64,000 nucleotides of DNA from Nitratireductor aestuarii (GTDB taxonomy: Bacteria; Pseudomonadota; Alphaproteobacteria; Rhizobiales; Rhizobiaceae). A model generated the notes under the pieces. That model was not told the origin of the DNA. It saw nothing but the letters and a program-made list of their open reading frames with translations, and did not search any database. The translations under genes and the position numbers were made by a program. The stretch is taken from contig NZ_BMIF01000007.1 in assembly GCF_014641695.1 (NCBI RefSeq), forward strand, positions 208,638 through 272,637. Reading direction: 5' to 3'. Below, in pieces: positions 1 through 8,631 of this stretch (position 1 is its first letter; each line of letters begins with the position of its first letter).

Positions 1-277
1 GCAGCCAACCGGAGTTGACGTCGCGCATGATCTGCTCAACCGAGGTGAAGGCGACGCCCGTGTTGGCCGCGTAGTGCATGGCCAGAACGATACCCGTCAC
101 GATCTGCACCGCCAGCATCAGGCTGAGGATGCCGCCGAACGTGTAGGCATAGTTCAGGTTGCGCGGAACTGGGTAGGCAACGAAAGAATCATAGACCAGA
201 CGCGGCAATGGCAGCCGAGCGTCCATCCAGCGGCCTACGCCGGTCTTGGGTGTATAGGTAGAGTGTCCACCGCTCAT
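1..277 (-). CDS. petB: Cytochrome b of the bc1 complex, N-terminal part (runs off window start)
   Basis: Reading the minus strand from an ATG at 277 gives about 92 residues beginning [13 protein letters not shown] and containing [11 protein letters not shown], then a hydrophobic helix ending in GIVLAMHY, which fits the N-terminal haem-binding region of cytochrome b. The protein carries the haems and quinone sites of ubiquinol:cytochrome c reductase in the inner membrane. A GGGAG ribosome binding site lies about 9 bases before the ATG. It starts 21 bases after the stop of petA, as in the usual petABC operon. Only the first quarter of the gene is in the window. Confidence 0.93.
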   Translation of the reverse strand, partial: MSGGHSTYTPKTGVGRWMDARLPLPRLVYDSFVAYPVPRNLNYAYTFGGILSLMLAVQIVTGIVLAMHYAANTGVAFTSVEQIMRDVNSGWL

Positions 278-298
278 AAAAATGTGCTCCCTACGCCC

Positions 299-859
299 TT
301 AGCCGACCTGAATGACGGTATCGGATACGAATGAAAACGTCGGTACGAGAAGGTTTTCTGGCGCAGGACCCTTACGGATGCGGCCAGCCGTATCGTAGTG
401 CGAACCGTGGCACGGGCAGAACCAGCCGCCGAAATCACCGGCCTGACCGAGCGGCACGCAACCAAGGTGCGTACAGACGCCAAGCATCACAAGCCAGTTT
501 TCCTTGCCCTCGCCTGCCGAGCGGCTGAGGTCGTCAGCGGGTGCATCGGCATTCAGGTTCTGGTTACGCGCAACGGGGTCCTTCAGCTCAGACAGGGGAA
601 CCTGACGAGCCTGCTCAATTTCTGCTTCAGTGCGGTTGCGAATGAAGACAGGGCGGCCGCGCCACTTCACAGTCAGCGACATGCCAGGTTCGACTGCCGA
701 GACATCGACCTGGATCGAAGCAAGGGCACGCGTCGATGCGTCAGGCTGCATCTGGTCAATAAACGGCCAAACAGCGCCGGCGAGACCTACTGCACCGGCA
801 GTGCCGGTAGCGACGTAGAGAAAATCGCGGCGAGTATGTTGGGAATCGGTAGCGCTCAC
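299..859 (-). CDS. petA: Rieske iron-sulfur subunit of the cytochrome bc1 complex
   Basis: This 186-residue protein transfers electrons from ubiquinol to cytochrome c1 through a 2Fe-2S cluster on the periplasmic side of the inner membrane. The two cluster-binding motifs are intact: CTHLGC at about residues 129-134 and CPCHGSH at about 148-154, followed by the usual D-x-x-G-R-I stretch. The N-terminus has a twin-arginine signal (TRRDFLY, residues 9-15) and one hydrophobic helix (about 16-33) that stays as the membrane anchor. It is the first gene of petAB on the minus strand. About 290 bases of non-coding DNA lie upstream, long enough for the operon promoter, though I could not pick convincing -35/-10 boxes. 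Confidence 0.96.
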   Translation of the reverse strand: MSATDSQHTRRDFLYVATGTAGAVGLAGAVWPFIDQMQPDASTRALASIQVDVSAVEPGMSLTVKWRGRPVFIRNRTEAEIEQARQVPLSELKDPVARNQNLNADAPADDLSRSAGEGKENWLVMLGVCTHLGCVPLGQAGDFGGWFCPCHGSHYDTAGRIRKGPAPENLLVPTFSFVSDTVIQVG

Positions 860-1151
860 GAGACCTCGATCCTTTCACCTCAGGCTAAAAACCCGGAGAA
901 AAGGCTTATATCACTAAACCCATGCAACGGACTATCCGCTGATGGGCAAGCAATTCCCCCGGCAATTTGCGATGGTTTCTATGCTCGACATAAGCGCTTG
1001 TCCAGTCGCACCTCGGTTATTGGGCAGATTGTCGCGGGGGAAAATACGTAGAAAATGGATCAAACGAGGCATTTTTGAGAAGCATCATCTTCACGCCTGA
1101 AGATGCTTAATCGATTTTAGACCATCTGAACTCGGGCCCGATGAAGCTCAC

Positions 1152-1460
1152 CTAGGATTGCCCAAGGCGCACCAGCACTTCGCGGGGAATGTTGAGTTCG
1201 CGGATGATTTCGTCGTGTTTGCGCAGCCCGACAAGCTCACGCTGGATGAAATAAGCGTAGACCGCATCCACAGCCTTCTTGCGGACAGCGAGCCGCTCCT
1301 CAGCATCTCCGGAGAATGCCAGCAGGTTAGCCACACATTCCTGTGCATTGCGTCCGGCATGGCCAAGCGCGGTCGCCATTTCTCCCGCCAGCTCGTAATC
1401 CAGAACGTTGATTCCGGTTTGCGGGGCGGAGGAAGAGTTCGATCCGGGCGGTCGAAGCAA
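1152..1460 (-). CDS. Small conserved protein, DUF6665 type
   Basis: This 102-residue soluble protein has the pattern LDYELAGE...LGHAGRN...YFIQRELVGLR.HDEII....IPREVLVRLG, which I recognise as a small Rhizobiales family named DUF6665. No function is known to me. The start is a TTG at 1458-1460: a good ribosome binding site (AGGGGAG, 9 bases upstream) points to it, and the family-like sequence begins there. A longer overlapping reading frame in another phase (to 1591) lacks family features and is taken as a shadow. The gene ends about 290 bases upstream of petA, which lies downstream on the same strand. Confidence 0.7.
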   Translation of the reverse strand: MLRPPGSNSSSAPQTGINVLDYELAGEMATALGHAGRNAQECVANLLAFSGDAEERLAVRKKAVDAVYAYFIQRELVGLRKHDEIIRELNIPREVLVRLGQS

Positions 1461-1552
1461 GGTTTGATTCTCCCCTCGATGGTTGCCGCAGCTTCAGCCA
1501 GGCATCTGGAGCGCCAGCTGCGATCGAGGAAATATAGACACTGATGCCCAAA

Positions 1553-1585
1553 TAAAAAGCCCGACGGATTTGTGGTCCGCCGGGC
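1553..1585 (-). terminator. Rho-independent terminator after hemF
   Basis: The arms at 1559-1568 and 1576-1585 form a 10-pair stem with one A-C mismatch and a 7-base loop. On the minus strand the stem is followed directly by TTTTTA (1558-1553). It lies about 26 bases beyond the hemF stop and separates hemF from the DUF6665 gene. Confidence 0.8.
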
Positions 1586-1611
1586 CGGCAATCACAGCTC
1601 TACATATATGC

Positions 1612-2526
1612 TTATGGCCACTTCACCACGGGTGGCATGCTCGACAGGATCGAATCCACGTTGCCGCCGGTCTTCAGGCCGAAGGTGGTGCCCCGATCAT
1701 AGAGCAGGTTGAACTCGACATAGCGGCCGCGGCGCACCAGCTGTTCCTCGCGATCGGCCTCGGTCCAGTTGGTATTGAAGTTCCGGCGCACGAGATACGG
1801 GTATACGATCAGGAAGGCGCGGCCGACGTCCTGCGTGAAGGCAAAATCGGCGTTCCAGCCGCCCTTCTCTTCGGACGAGTGCAGCCAGTCGTAAAAGATG
1901 CCGCCGATGCCGCGCGCCTCATTTCGGTGCGGCAGGAAGAAGTACTCGTCGCACCATTCCTTCATCTTGGCGTAATCGGCCACCTCGCGGTGCTTGTCGC
2001 AGACGAACTGCATCGCCTTGTGGAAGGCAACCGTATCCGGATCCTCCTGCGTGCGGCGGCGGTTCAGCACCGGCGTCAGATCGGCGCCCCCGCCAAACCA
2101 CTGACGGCTGGTGACCACCATCCGGGTGTTCATATGGACGGCAGGCACATGCGGGTTCTGCGGGTGGGCGATCAGCGAAATGCCGGACGCCCAGAACTGC
2201 GGATCGGCTTCCGCTCCGGGAATCTGCTTGCGGAACTCGGGCGAGAATTCACCGTGGACGGTCGAGACGTGGACGCCAACCTTCTCGAACACGCGGCCAT
2301 GCATGATAGACATGACGCCGCCGCCGCCCTTGCCCTCCTGGCGCAACCAGGGGGTGCGCTCGAAGCGGCCGGGCGCATGGCTCGACAGAGGGCCGGTCAG
2401 TTCATCTTCGAGGGCCTCGAAGGCCGCGCAGATGCGGTCGCGCAATTCCTCGAACCACTTCCGGGCAGTTTCCTTCTTCTGGTCTATGTCCTCCGGCAGG
2501 CCAACGGGAATCTCTTGCCGCTCCAT
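1612..2526 (-). CDS. hemF: Oxygen-dependent coproporphyrinogen III oxidase
   Basis: HemF performs the oxygen-dependent oxidative decarboxylation of coproporphyrinogen III to protoporphyrinogen IX in haem synthesis, in the cytosol. The 304-residue product has the family's hallmarks: [38 protein letters not shown] and FNLLYDRGT near the C-terminus. An open frame continues upstream to 2625, but the ATG at 2526 has GGAG four bases before it and gives the normal family length, so I use it. A strong terminator follows. Only this oxygen-dependent enzyme is seen here; an anaerobic HemN could be elsewhere. Confidence 0.96.
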   Translation of the reverse strand: MERQEIPVGLPEDIDQKKETARKWFEELRDRICAAFEALEDELTGPLSSHAPGRFERTPWLRQEGKGGGGVMSIMHGRVFEKVGVHVSTVHGEFSPEFRKQIPGAEADPQFWASGISLIAHPQNPHVPAVHMNTRMVVTSRQWFGGGADLTPVLNRRRTQEDPDTVAFHKAMQFVCDKHREVADYAKMKEWCDEYFFLPHRNEARGIGGIFYDWLHSSEEKGGWNADFAFTQDVGRAFLIVYPYLVRRNFNTNWTEADREEQLVRRGRYVEFNLLYDRGTTFGLKTGGNVDSILSSMPPVVKWP

Positions 2527-2636
2527 GGAACTCCTTCCTGCACAAGGCGAACGAACAGTGCCAAGTGCAATAATTGACTCGCAATTTTGAGACTTGATCC
2601 CTAATCTCATTATATGCCGGGTCAAGGAGTTCTTTC

Positions 2637-2897
2637 GTGCGAGTACCCGCTAAACCTCCACTTTCGGGGCTGAAAAAGAGCCTCGACAAGAAGCGGTCGC
2701 AGGACGGTAGCCGCCTGCCACGGGACGGGTTCGTGCGCGAAACGTTCAAGCTGCCCCGAGCCGAAGCGCGCGCCAAAGCCAAGGAATGGCTGGAACGCTG
2801 GCCCAAGCAGGCCTACTGGACCGAGATCGAAAGCTGGGCAGAACGGCCGGGCGACCACATCGAATTCACGATGCGCCGCCTGCCGAACGCGGATTAG
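2637..2897 (+). CDS. Small conserved hypothetical protein
   Basis: This 86-residue, basic, soluble protein starts at GTG 2637 with AAGGAG seven bases upstream. It contains [18 protein letters not shown] and a tryptophan-rich middle ([18 protein letters not shown]), which could form one or two amphipathic helices. I do not recognise a named family. It is transcribed divergently from hemF with about 110 bases between the two starts, so they share a promoter region. Codon use resembles the neighbours, which supports a real gene. Confidence 0.65.
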   Translation: MRVPAKPPLSGLKKSLDKKRSQDGSRLPRDGFVRETFKLPRAEARAKAKEWLERWPKQAYWTEIESWAERPGDHIEFTMRRLPNAD

Positions 2898-2942
2898 AGC
2901 TCCACTGATATGCAGCGGGCCCTTGGTGCCCGCTTGGAATGA

Positions 2943-3926
2943 TCATCCGCTGATCCGATCCCGGTCATGCGGCAGGGTGTAGTCGATCTCGGGGCCGACC
3001 GGGACGATGCCCGTCGGATTGATCGTCTTGTGGCTGCCGTAGTAGTGCGCCTTGATGTGCAGCATGTTGACCGTCTCGGCCACACCCGGAACCTGAAAGA
3101 GTTCGCGCAGGTAGTTCGAAAGATTCGGATAATCGACGATCCGACGGATGTTGCACTTGAAGTGGCCAACATAGACCGGATCGAAGCGCACCAGCGTTGT
3201 GAACAGCCGCCAATCCGCTTCCGTCAGGCGGTTACCGACCAGGTAGCGCTGGCGAGACAGACGATCCTCCAGCTTGTCCAGCGTGGCGAAAAGCTGCGTG
3301 ACGGCCTCTTCGTAGGCTTCCTGCGTCGTCGCAAAGCCTGCGCGGTAGACGCCGTTGTTGACCTTTGCATAGACGATGTCGTTGATCGCATCGATCTCGG
3401 CCCGATGCTCCTCAGGGTAGAAATCCAGCGAGGCATCGCCCCATTCGTCAAACGCCTCGTTCAGCATGCGGATGATGTCCGCAGACTCGTTGGAGACAAT
3501 CGTCTGGGTCTTCTTGTCCCACAGTACTGGCACCGTCACGCGGCCGGAGTAATGCGGGTCAGCACGCGTGTAGATCTGGTGCAGGTAGTCGTAGCCGTAG
3601 AGGTCGTCGCCAGTGGCCCCGTCTTCCTTCAGGAAGGTCCAGCCATTCTCGCCCATGAAGTGATGGACGATCGACACAGAAATCACGTCCTCCAGCTTCT
3701 TCAGCTTGCGGAAGATGAGTGTTCGATGCGCCCACGGGCAGGCAAGCGAAACGTAAAGGTGGTATCGCCCGGGCTCAGCCTTGAAGCCGCGGCTGCGACC
3801 GTCTGCCGGCTCGCCGGTTTTCGTCACAAAATCCCGGAATTGCGATTTGGAGCGCTCGAAGCGACCGCCCGTCTTTGAAGTGTCGTACCATTCGTCATGC
3901 CAGACGCCATCAACCAGTAGTCCCAT
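2943..3926 (-). CDS. Glutathione S-transferase, glutathionyl-hydroquinone reductase type (YqjG/Xi class)
   Basis: The 327-residue protein matches the Xi-class GST family that reduces glutathionyl-hydroquinones with glutathione. The catalytic cysteine sits in SLACPWAHR, with the expected early W-x-D-x-W-Y and GRF segment, the thioredoxin-fold VTVPVLWDKKTQTIVSNES stretch and a C-terminal all-helical domain. The start at 3926 follows AAGGAG by six bases; an upstream in-frame extension to 3977 is not needed. It stands alone, convergent with the small gene upstream. A short inverted repeat at 3972-3995 lies just upstream of the start and might be an operator. Confidence 0.88.
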   Translation of the reverse strand: MGLLVDGVWHDEWYDTSKTGGRFERSKSQFRDFVTKTGEPADGRSRGFKAEPGRYHLYVSLACPWAHRTLIFRKLKKLEDVISVSIVHHFMGENGWTFLKEDGATGDDLYGYDYLHQIYTRADPHYSGRVTVPVLWDKKTQTIVSNESADIIRMLNEAFDEWGDASLDFYPEEHRAEIDAINDIVYAKVNNGVYRAGFATTQEAYEEAVTQLFATLDKLEDRLSRQRYLVGNRLTEADWRLFTTLVRFDPVYVGHFKCNIRRIVDYPNLSNYLRELFQVPGVAETVNMLHIKAHYYGSHKTINPTGIVPVGPEIDYTLPHDRDRISG

Positions 3927-3971
3927 CAGGATCTCCTTTTGTTGGCTGTGATGTATGGGACTACGCGCGAG

Positions 3972-3995
3972 GTTCACAGGTGGTTTCGTGTGAAC
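3972..3995. promoter_or_regulatory. Inverted repeat upstream of the GST gene, possible operator
   Basis: GTTCACA (3972-3978) and TGTGAAC (3989-3995) form a perfect 7-base inverted repeat with a 10-base spacer, 46 bases upstream of the GST start. The two-turn geometry fits a dimeric repressor or activator site. No regulator is encoded next door, so the role is a guess. Confidence 0.35.
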
Positions 3996-4193
3996 GGTGC
4001 GTCAACAGATTGCGCGGAACGCTTCAAGGCATATGGACGAGCGGAGATTTTGATGCTAGCAGCGCAAGCATCAGGGAGACTGAAGGTGGCATTTATCTCG
4101 ATCGAGCGACGACGATAAGGCAGAAGCCCGCTGGACCGCGGGGGATTTCGTGCGGCCATTTCGTTACCAGTTAGCTCATCGGGTTCGTTTCCC

Positions 4194-4712
4194 ATGTCCT
4201 TCTCCGAGTTTACCTTCACGCAGGAAACTCCTGCGCACGACGCTGAGATTGAAGCCATCAACGCCGAGGCCTTTGGCCCAGGCCGTTTCGTCAAATCTTC
4301 CTACAAGATCCGTGAGGGCGGTGCGCACGACCGCTCCATGTCCTATGTCGTGCTAAAGGATGGGCATGTCGTCGCCTCCGTGCGCATGACGCCGATCGCC
4401 GCCGGACAAGGACGTGCGATGCTGCTCGGGCCGCTCGCCGTGAAGCCGGAGTTCAAGAACCAGGGTCTGGGCAAGGCGCTGGTGCGGATTGCGCTTGAGG
4501 CGGCTGCAACGGCTGGCGCAGGCGTGACCATGCTCGTGGGCGACGCGCCCTACTATGAGCCGCTCGGTTTCCGGCGGATCCCCTACGGCCAGATAGAGAT
4601 GCCACGGCCGACGGACCCGAACCGGATGCTCGCGGTTGAGCACGTTCCCGGCGCTTTGAGCCTGATGCGCGGGCTCGTCACGCACGCCGCGCTGGCGGCA
4701 GTAATTTCCTGA
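4194..4712 (+). CDS. GNAT family N-acetyltransferase
   Basis: The 172-residue product has the GNAT fold pattern: a strand giving SVRMTPI, the acetyl-CoA pyrophosphate loop N-Q-G-L-G-K-A-L, then VTMLVGDAPYYEPLGFRRIP, the typical F-Y-x-x-x-G-F-like end of motif B. It resembles the group of predicted N-acetyltransferases (YhbS-like) with a C-terminal extension. The substrate cannot be told from sequence. It is a single gene with its own terminator, in plus orientation, divergent from the GST gene with about 267 bases between them. Confidence 0.85.
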   Translation: MSFSEFTFTQETPAHDAEIEAINAEAFGPGRFVKSSYKIREGGAHDRSMSYVVLKDGHVVASVRMTPIAAGQGRAMLLGPLAVKPEFKNQGLGKALVRIALEAAATAGAGVTMLVGDAPYYEPLGFRRIPYGQIEMPRPTDPNRMLAVEHVPGALSLMRGLVTHAALAAVIS

Positions 4713-4732
4713 ATAAATCAATATAGACGATG

Positions 4733-4767
4733 ATCGTGGCGGCTTCCGCGCCACGATTTCTGCTTTC
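4733..4767 (+). terminator. Rho-independent terminator after the GNAT gene
   Basis: Perfect 9-base arms at 4733-4741 and 4749-4757 with a 7-base loop are followed by the pyrimidine-rich TTCTGCTTTCT. It lies 20 bases after the stop of the acetyltransferase and separates it from the effector-like gene downstream. Confidence 0.7.
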
Positions 4768-4840
4768 TGTAAGATTTGTGACAGATTATATTACTGTTTG
4801 GCCTAGGAGTTGGCGGAATTGACCACGATAGGTGCTTCAA

Positions 4841-5800
4841 ATGTCGACGTTCGTCTCACTTCCTACCCGCTTTGGTGGTAGCCTGAACATTTCTGTCTCA
4901 GATGCCGCATCGCTCGCGGTACGATCCGCAAACGGAATGTCTGGCACAACAAGCCTCACAAAGATCTGGGACAGGATCAAAGACTGGTTCCTTGGGACGC
5001 ATTTCGTCGAAGCAAAGGAACATCTCGCGCAGTTGTACGCCGCAGGGGTAGCAGATGAAGATCGATTAGCGAGCTTCCAGGAGCTGAAGAAGTTTGCCGG
5101 CCCGGCTTTTCAGGACAGATTCTCAATAGTGCCTCAGGATTTTGGCTACGCGATCGAAATAGACTACGGCAGTGGTCTGCCTGCGTATCATCATGAAATC
5201 ACAGTCTGCAGTGAACGTTACCTGGAGTTGAAGTGGAACCAGGTGGCAGGTGAGGCTCTCGACCCGGGCAAATCCGAGGAAGATCGAACCCGCATTTTGC
5301 GGGAGCATGAAACCCAGCTCATGAATGACCTATCCCGGCTGACGTACGTTATCGACAGTGAGCCCCTCGATTTCAGCCCGCCGGTCGGCGCCGAGCCGAA
5401 CGATGCACGGCTCATGCTGCAGACGTTCAGGGCAGTGCTTCTGTCTGGAGGCACCCTGACGAGCCAACAGCACGTTGCTGTTGAGGCCCTCGCCGCTCAA
5501 GGAATTTTTGCAGATGTTGGATTCTCCGCCCAGGATATCAACGGCGGTAAACTTAGCATTGAAGCGATAGCTGCCGGTCTCATTGGCCCAGAGTTGCAGC
5601 AAACCCTCAACATCTCTCGATCCGGCGATGACATCATCTTGCAGGGGATATCGATCAAGGAAGCTGTCGACCTTACCCGCACCAATTTCAAACGCTCCCC
5701 CCTGATGCTCAGCAGGGTCGTCGATTTTTCGCTCTCGATCGATCCTGCTGGACGCGTAAAAGTGATTTCGGCGAGCTACTGCGGTCCCGAAAGAGAGTAG
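4841..5800 (+). CDS. Protein with an N-terminal domain resembling Salmonella SPI-2 type III effectors
   Basis: The 319-residue product has no signal peptide or membrane segment. After a loose N-terminus of about 40 residues comes IWDRIKDWFLGTHFVEAKEHL. This closely resembles the W-E-K-[IM]-x-x-F-F translocation motif and following helix of SifA, SspH2 and relatives as I remember them (SifA: LWEKIKDFFFSTGKAKAD). The likeness continues about 60 residues further: ELKKFAGPAFQDRF against ELKELACASQRDRF, then a strand region and EITV. The C-terminal 170 residues resemble nothing I know, so any effector activity is unknown. I chose ATG 4841; a GTG nine bases earlier is possible. No secretion-system gene is in the window. 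Palindromic repeats follow the stop. Confidence 0.72.
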   Translation: MSTFVSLPTRFGGSLNISVSDAASLAVRSANGMSGTTSLTKIWDRIKDWFLGTHFVEAKEHLAQLYAAGVADEDRLASFQELKKFAGPAFQDRFSIVPQDFGYAIEIDYGSGLPAYHHEITVCSERYLELKWNQVAGEALDPGKSEEDRTRILREHETQLMNDLSRLTYVIDSEPLDFSPPVGAEPNDARLMLQTFRAVLLSGGTLTSQQHVAVEALAAQGIFADVGFSAQDINGGKLSIEAIAAGLIGPELQQTLNISRSGDDIILQGISIKEAVDLTRTNFKRSPLMLSRVVDFSLSIDPAGRVKVISASYCGPERE

Positions 5801-5820
5801 CAGGCAACGACTTCCTGGGC

Positions 5821-5930
5821 GCTTAGATCATTTCAGTGTTTCACAGAAACGCTGAGATGATCTAAGCCTCTGTTGTAACGCAATTCCCACGGAAAACCGG
5901 TTCCCACTTTTCCTGGAATTGCTCTAGCCG
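5821..5930. repeat. Rhizobial palindromic intergenic repeat (two adjacent inverted repeats)
   Basis: The first element has 22-base arms at 5821-5842 and 5846-5867 with two mismatches, both of G-T type, so RNA from it would still pair. The second runs from CAATTCC (5881) through AAAACCGG and CCCACTTTTCCTGGAATTG (to 5921), then CTCTAG. This is the form of the dispersed palindromic repeats found between genes in many Rhizobiales. A related copy lies between choX and choW at 41360-41475. Confidence 0.75.
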
Positions 5931-6346
5931 CTGATCGTAACGTAGCCTTCGGGGCTGATCGGCCAAGCGGGGTTCCAGGCAATTTCCCAGGCGTGATCAT
6001 CCGGATCAGCGACATAGCCACGGAAGCCGCCGTGCGGCGGGGCATCTGCTTCCCGGATGAGCCTGCCGCCGGCCTTCAGCAGCTGCTCCATGACCGGCAC
6101 AACCTCTTCTTGTGTGTGGACATTGTGGGCAAGCGAGAACGCGCCGGGCGTGACAAGGCCCGTGCGGTTCATGTCGCTTTCCAGCGATGAAAGCTTGAAG
6201 AGACCCAGCACGAAGCCGTTCATCTGAAAGAAGATGATTTCGTCATTGGCAAATTTTGGCTTCCAGCCGAAGCCCTGCTCGTAGAAATGGCGCGAGCGAT
6301 CAAGATCGCGAATGCCGAGCGTGATGATCGATATTTGCTGTTGCAT
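5924..6346 (-). CDS. VOC family (glyoxalase-fold) protein
   Basis: The 140-residue protein has a pair of beta-alpha-beta-beta-beta units: ISIITLGIRDLDRSRHFYEQGFGW opens the first and SLAHNVHTQEEVVPVMEQLLKAGG opens the second. It ends with GYVADPDDHAWEIAWNP, the usual D-P-D-x-x-x-W-E-I metal-ligand strand. Members bind metals and act as dioxygenases, isomerases or resistance proteins; the substrate here is unknown. I use ATG 6346 with GAGGG eight bases upstream rather than a GTG at 6373. The last bases of the gene abut the palindromic repeat. Confidence 0.85.
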   Translation of the reverse strand: MQQQISIITLGIRDLDRSRHFYEQGFGWKPKFANDEIIFFQMNGFVLGLFKLSSLESDMNRTGLVTPGAFSLAHNVHTQEEVVPVMEQLLKAGGRLIREADAPPHGGFRGYVADPDDHAWEIAWNPAWPISPEGYVTISG

Positions 6347-6555
6347 GTCCAATACCCTCAACTCGCCCTGCACCGTGCAAGGCGTTCAGGTCTTGGGCCG
6401 TCCTAGCCCCATCTGCAGCTCGAGCTGTCGTGACCAGTGGAAGGACCGTACTCACAAATAGAGTACGGGGTTGGGCCAACCGTCCACAACCTAACCTGTT
6501 TCAGACAGGGTAAGTCTCGCAGATTGCCCCGGATGCATCAAGGCCGACGGGAGGG

Positions 6556-8628
6556 TTACCGCCCTTCCCGGTACCACATCGCGCCGAAGGCCAGCAGCAG
6601 GACACCAAGGCCCAAGAAGCCCGCAAAGAGCGGCACACGCTGCACCGAGCGGAGAATGCTGTCGTTGGTGGTTCTGAGCCCGATCCAGTCGCGCCCGGAA
6701 GCCACTGTGGCATTCGCCCGGACCGGAACGATGTTGGGCAGCGAAAGGCCGGTAACACCCTTGGTCAGGCGGCGGACGCTGCCGCGCGATCCTTCGGTCA
6801 CAGGACGCAGCACGTCTTCCGTGGAAACGGTCGCCGCGAATTCCGGCGCGTTCACCGGACCTACATGGGCGAGCGCAGTCAGATCGCCGCTCGTCACCTG
6901 GTAAAGGCCGATTTCATCCGTCTCCATGACAGCGTCGAAGAGGCCCGGCGTGCCTGCCACCAGCGGCAGCTCGCGCTTCTCGCCGGAGGGCATGGTGACC
7001 GTCACCGGCTCCGGCTCGTCTGCCATGGTCTGGCGGGTGATTTCCAGCGTCATGCCGCGGCCCGCAGCGGTGAGGCGCTCTTCCTCAAGCTCCGGTTCCT
7101 TCATCAGCCAGTGGGCGATGCGGCGATAGAGCGAAACATAGGGACCGCCGCCTTCAAAGCCGCGCGCCCAGAGCCAGCCCTGATCCGACAGGAACATGCC
7201 GACCCTGCCCTCGCCAACGCGGGAGAGAACGAGCAACGGGCTCTTGTCGGGACCTTCCATGACCACATGGCCATCCGGCTGATCAATACCTACGAGGCGG
7301 AACCAGCGGCTCCAGTTCGGTGGGTCAACGTCCGAACCGTCCAGGCCGCGTGTGACGGGATGGCGGGCGCCAGTGTCGCTCAGGCGCGGCAAGAACCCGC
7401 TCTCCTGCACCTCGCCAGTGGGTACGGCAGGTAGAACAGAGATCAGCGGCGTGCGGGCGATCGACTGCTCGCTTGCGAATTCCGGTCCGGCCGCGATGAG
7501 CAGCGCACCGCCGTTCTGCACATATTCCGAGATATAGTCGTAATAGAGCAGCGGCAGCACATCACGGTGCTGGTACCGGTCGAAGATGATGAGGTCGAAA
7601 TCCTCGACCTTCTCGACAAACAGCTCGCGCGTCGGGAAAGCGATGAGCGACAGCTCGTTGATCGGAGTTCCATCCTGCTTCTCCGGGGGGCGCAGGATGG
7701 TGAAGTGCACGAGGTCAACGGAGGCGTCCGACTTCAGCAGGTTGCGCCAGGTGCGCTCACCCGAATGGGGCTCGCCGGAGACCAGCAGCACGCGCAGGTT
7801 CTCGCGGATACCGTCGACAAGGGCGACAGTCCGATTGTTGGTTTCGGTGAGTTCGCCCTCCTCCACCGGCATCCGCAGCTCGACAACATTGCGGCCGGCG
7901 ATCGGGATGGTGACGGAGACGGGCATTTCCTCGCCAATCGCCGCCTGCTCTATTGATTGGAGCTCGCGGTTTACGAAGACCTCGACTTCAACGATCCCCT
8001 TTTCCTGGGGAGCCGAGATGACGCGATAGGTCATTTCCATCGGCTGGCCGACGATGGCGAAGCGCGGCGCGCGCTCAAAGCGGATGCGACGGTCCTTCTC
8101 GTCCTCCTCGCCGGTGATCAACGCATGAAGCGGCGCAGTAAGCCCGGCGGCATTCTCGGGAACATCATGCACCTGCCCGTCAGTGATCATGATCGTTCCG
8201 CCGATGCGCGAGGGCGGGACGTCGTGCAATGCACCTTCCATCGCCTCAAACAGACGCGTCTCGGTCCGCTCTTCCGCGGCGTCGCTCTGACCGGCTTCGA
8301 TCATACGGACTTCGAACTGGTTGAAGCGCTCAAGACGGGCGCGCAATGCTGCCGCGGCCTGTTCGGTTACCTCGGAGCGATCACCGATATTCTGGCTCTG
8401 GCTCTTGTCGACCACAAGGGCGACGACGCTTTTCAGCGGGTCGCGCTGTTCTTCCAGCAGCACGGGATTGAGGAGTGCCAGCGCGAGAGCCGCCAAAGCC
8501 GCCAGACGCAGCACCGAACCGCGCTGGCGCATGAAGAGACCAACCAGTACGAGCAGCGCGATGGGTACCAGCACCAGTGCAAGCGTCAGGACAGGAAACA
8601 GCGGCTCGAAGCTGATGGACCAGTTCAT
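6556..8628 (-). CDS. Large membrane protein with vWA-like and amidotransferase-like regions (last gene of the MoxR operon)
   Basis: The 690-residue protein has two N-terminal membrane helices (about 10-33 and 38-58), a domain opening with VALVVDKSQSQ that carries the D-x-S-x-S metal-binding motif of von Willebrand A domains, a long middle, a LIIFDRY...GGALLIAAGPE region like class I glutamine amidotransferases, and a C-terminal membrane helix before WYREGR. Proteins of this kind accompany MoxR ATPases, DUF58 and BatA-like proteins and are thought to help fold or metallate envelope proteins, but their exact role is not settled. It starts 3 bases after the stop of the upstream gene, so it is surely co-translated. 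Confidence 0.8.
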   Translation of the reverse strand: MNWSISFEPLFPVLTLALVLVPIALLVLVGLFMRQRGSVLRLAALAALALALLNPVLLEEQRDPLKSVVALVVDKSQSQNIGDRSEVTEQAAAALRARLERFNQFEVRMIEAGQSDAAEERTETRLFEAMEGALHDVPPSRIGGTIMITDGQVHDVPENAAGLTAPLHALITGEEDEKDRRIRFERAPRFAIVGQPMEMTYRVISAPQEKGIVEVEVFVNRELQSIEQAAIGEEMPVSVTIPIAGRNVVELRMPVEEGELTETNNRTVALVDGIRENLRVLLVSGEPHSGERTWRNLLKSDASVDLVHFTILRPPEKQDGTPINELSLIAFPTRELFVEKVEDFDLIIFDRYQHRDVLPLLYYDYISEYVQNGGALLIAAGPEFASEQSIARTPLISVLPAVPTGEVQESGFLPRLSDTGARHPVTRGLDGSDVDPPNWSRWFRLVGIDQPDGHVVMEGPDKSPLLVLSRVGEGRVGMFLSDQGWLWARGFEGGGPYVSLYRRIAHWLMKEPELEEERLTAAGRGMTLEITRQTMADEPEPVTVTMPSGEKRELPLVAGTPGLFDAVMETDEIGLYQVTSGDLTALAHVGPVNAPEFAATVSTEDVLRPVTEGSRGSVRRLTKGVTGLSLPNIVPVRANATVASGRDWIGLRTTNDSILRSVQRVPLFAGFLGLGVLLLAFGAMWYREGR

Positions 8629-8631
8629 GCT

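Noticed and set aside
1080..1108. Hairpin AAGCATC...TGAAGATGCTT as a terminator of the DUF6665 gene
   Set aside because: The stem is bulged and no T-run follows on the minus strand, so support is too weak.
4841..5800. Type III secretion apparatus or chaperone gene near the effector-like protein
   Set aside because: None of the neighbours has features of a secretion component or chaperone.
5821..5930. CRISPR array
   Set aside because: Only two adjacent palindromes without regular spacers; they match dispersed rhizobial repeats.
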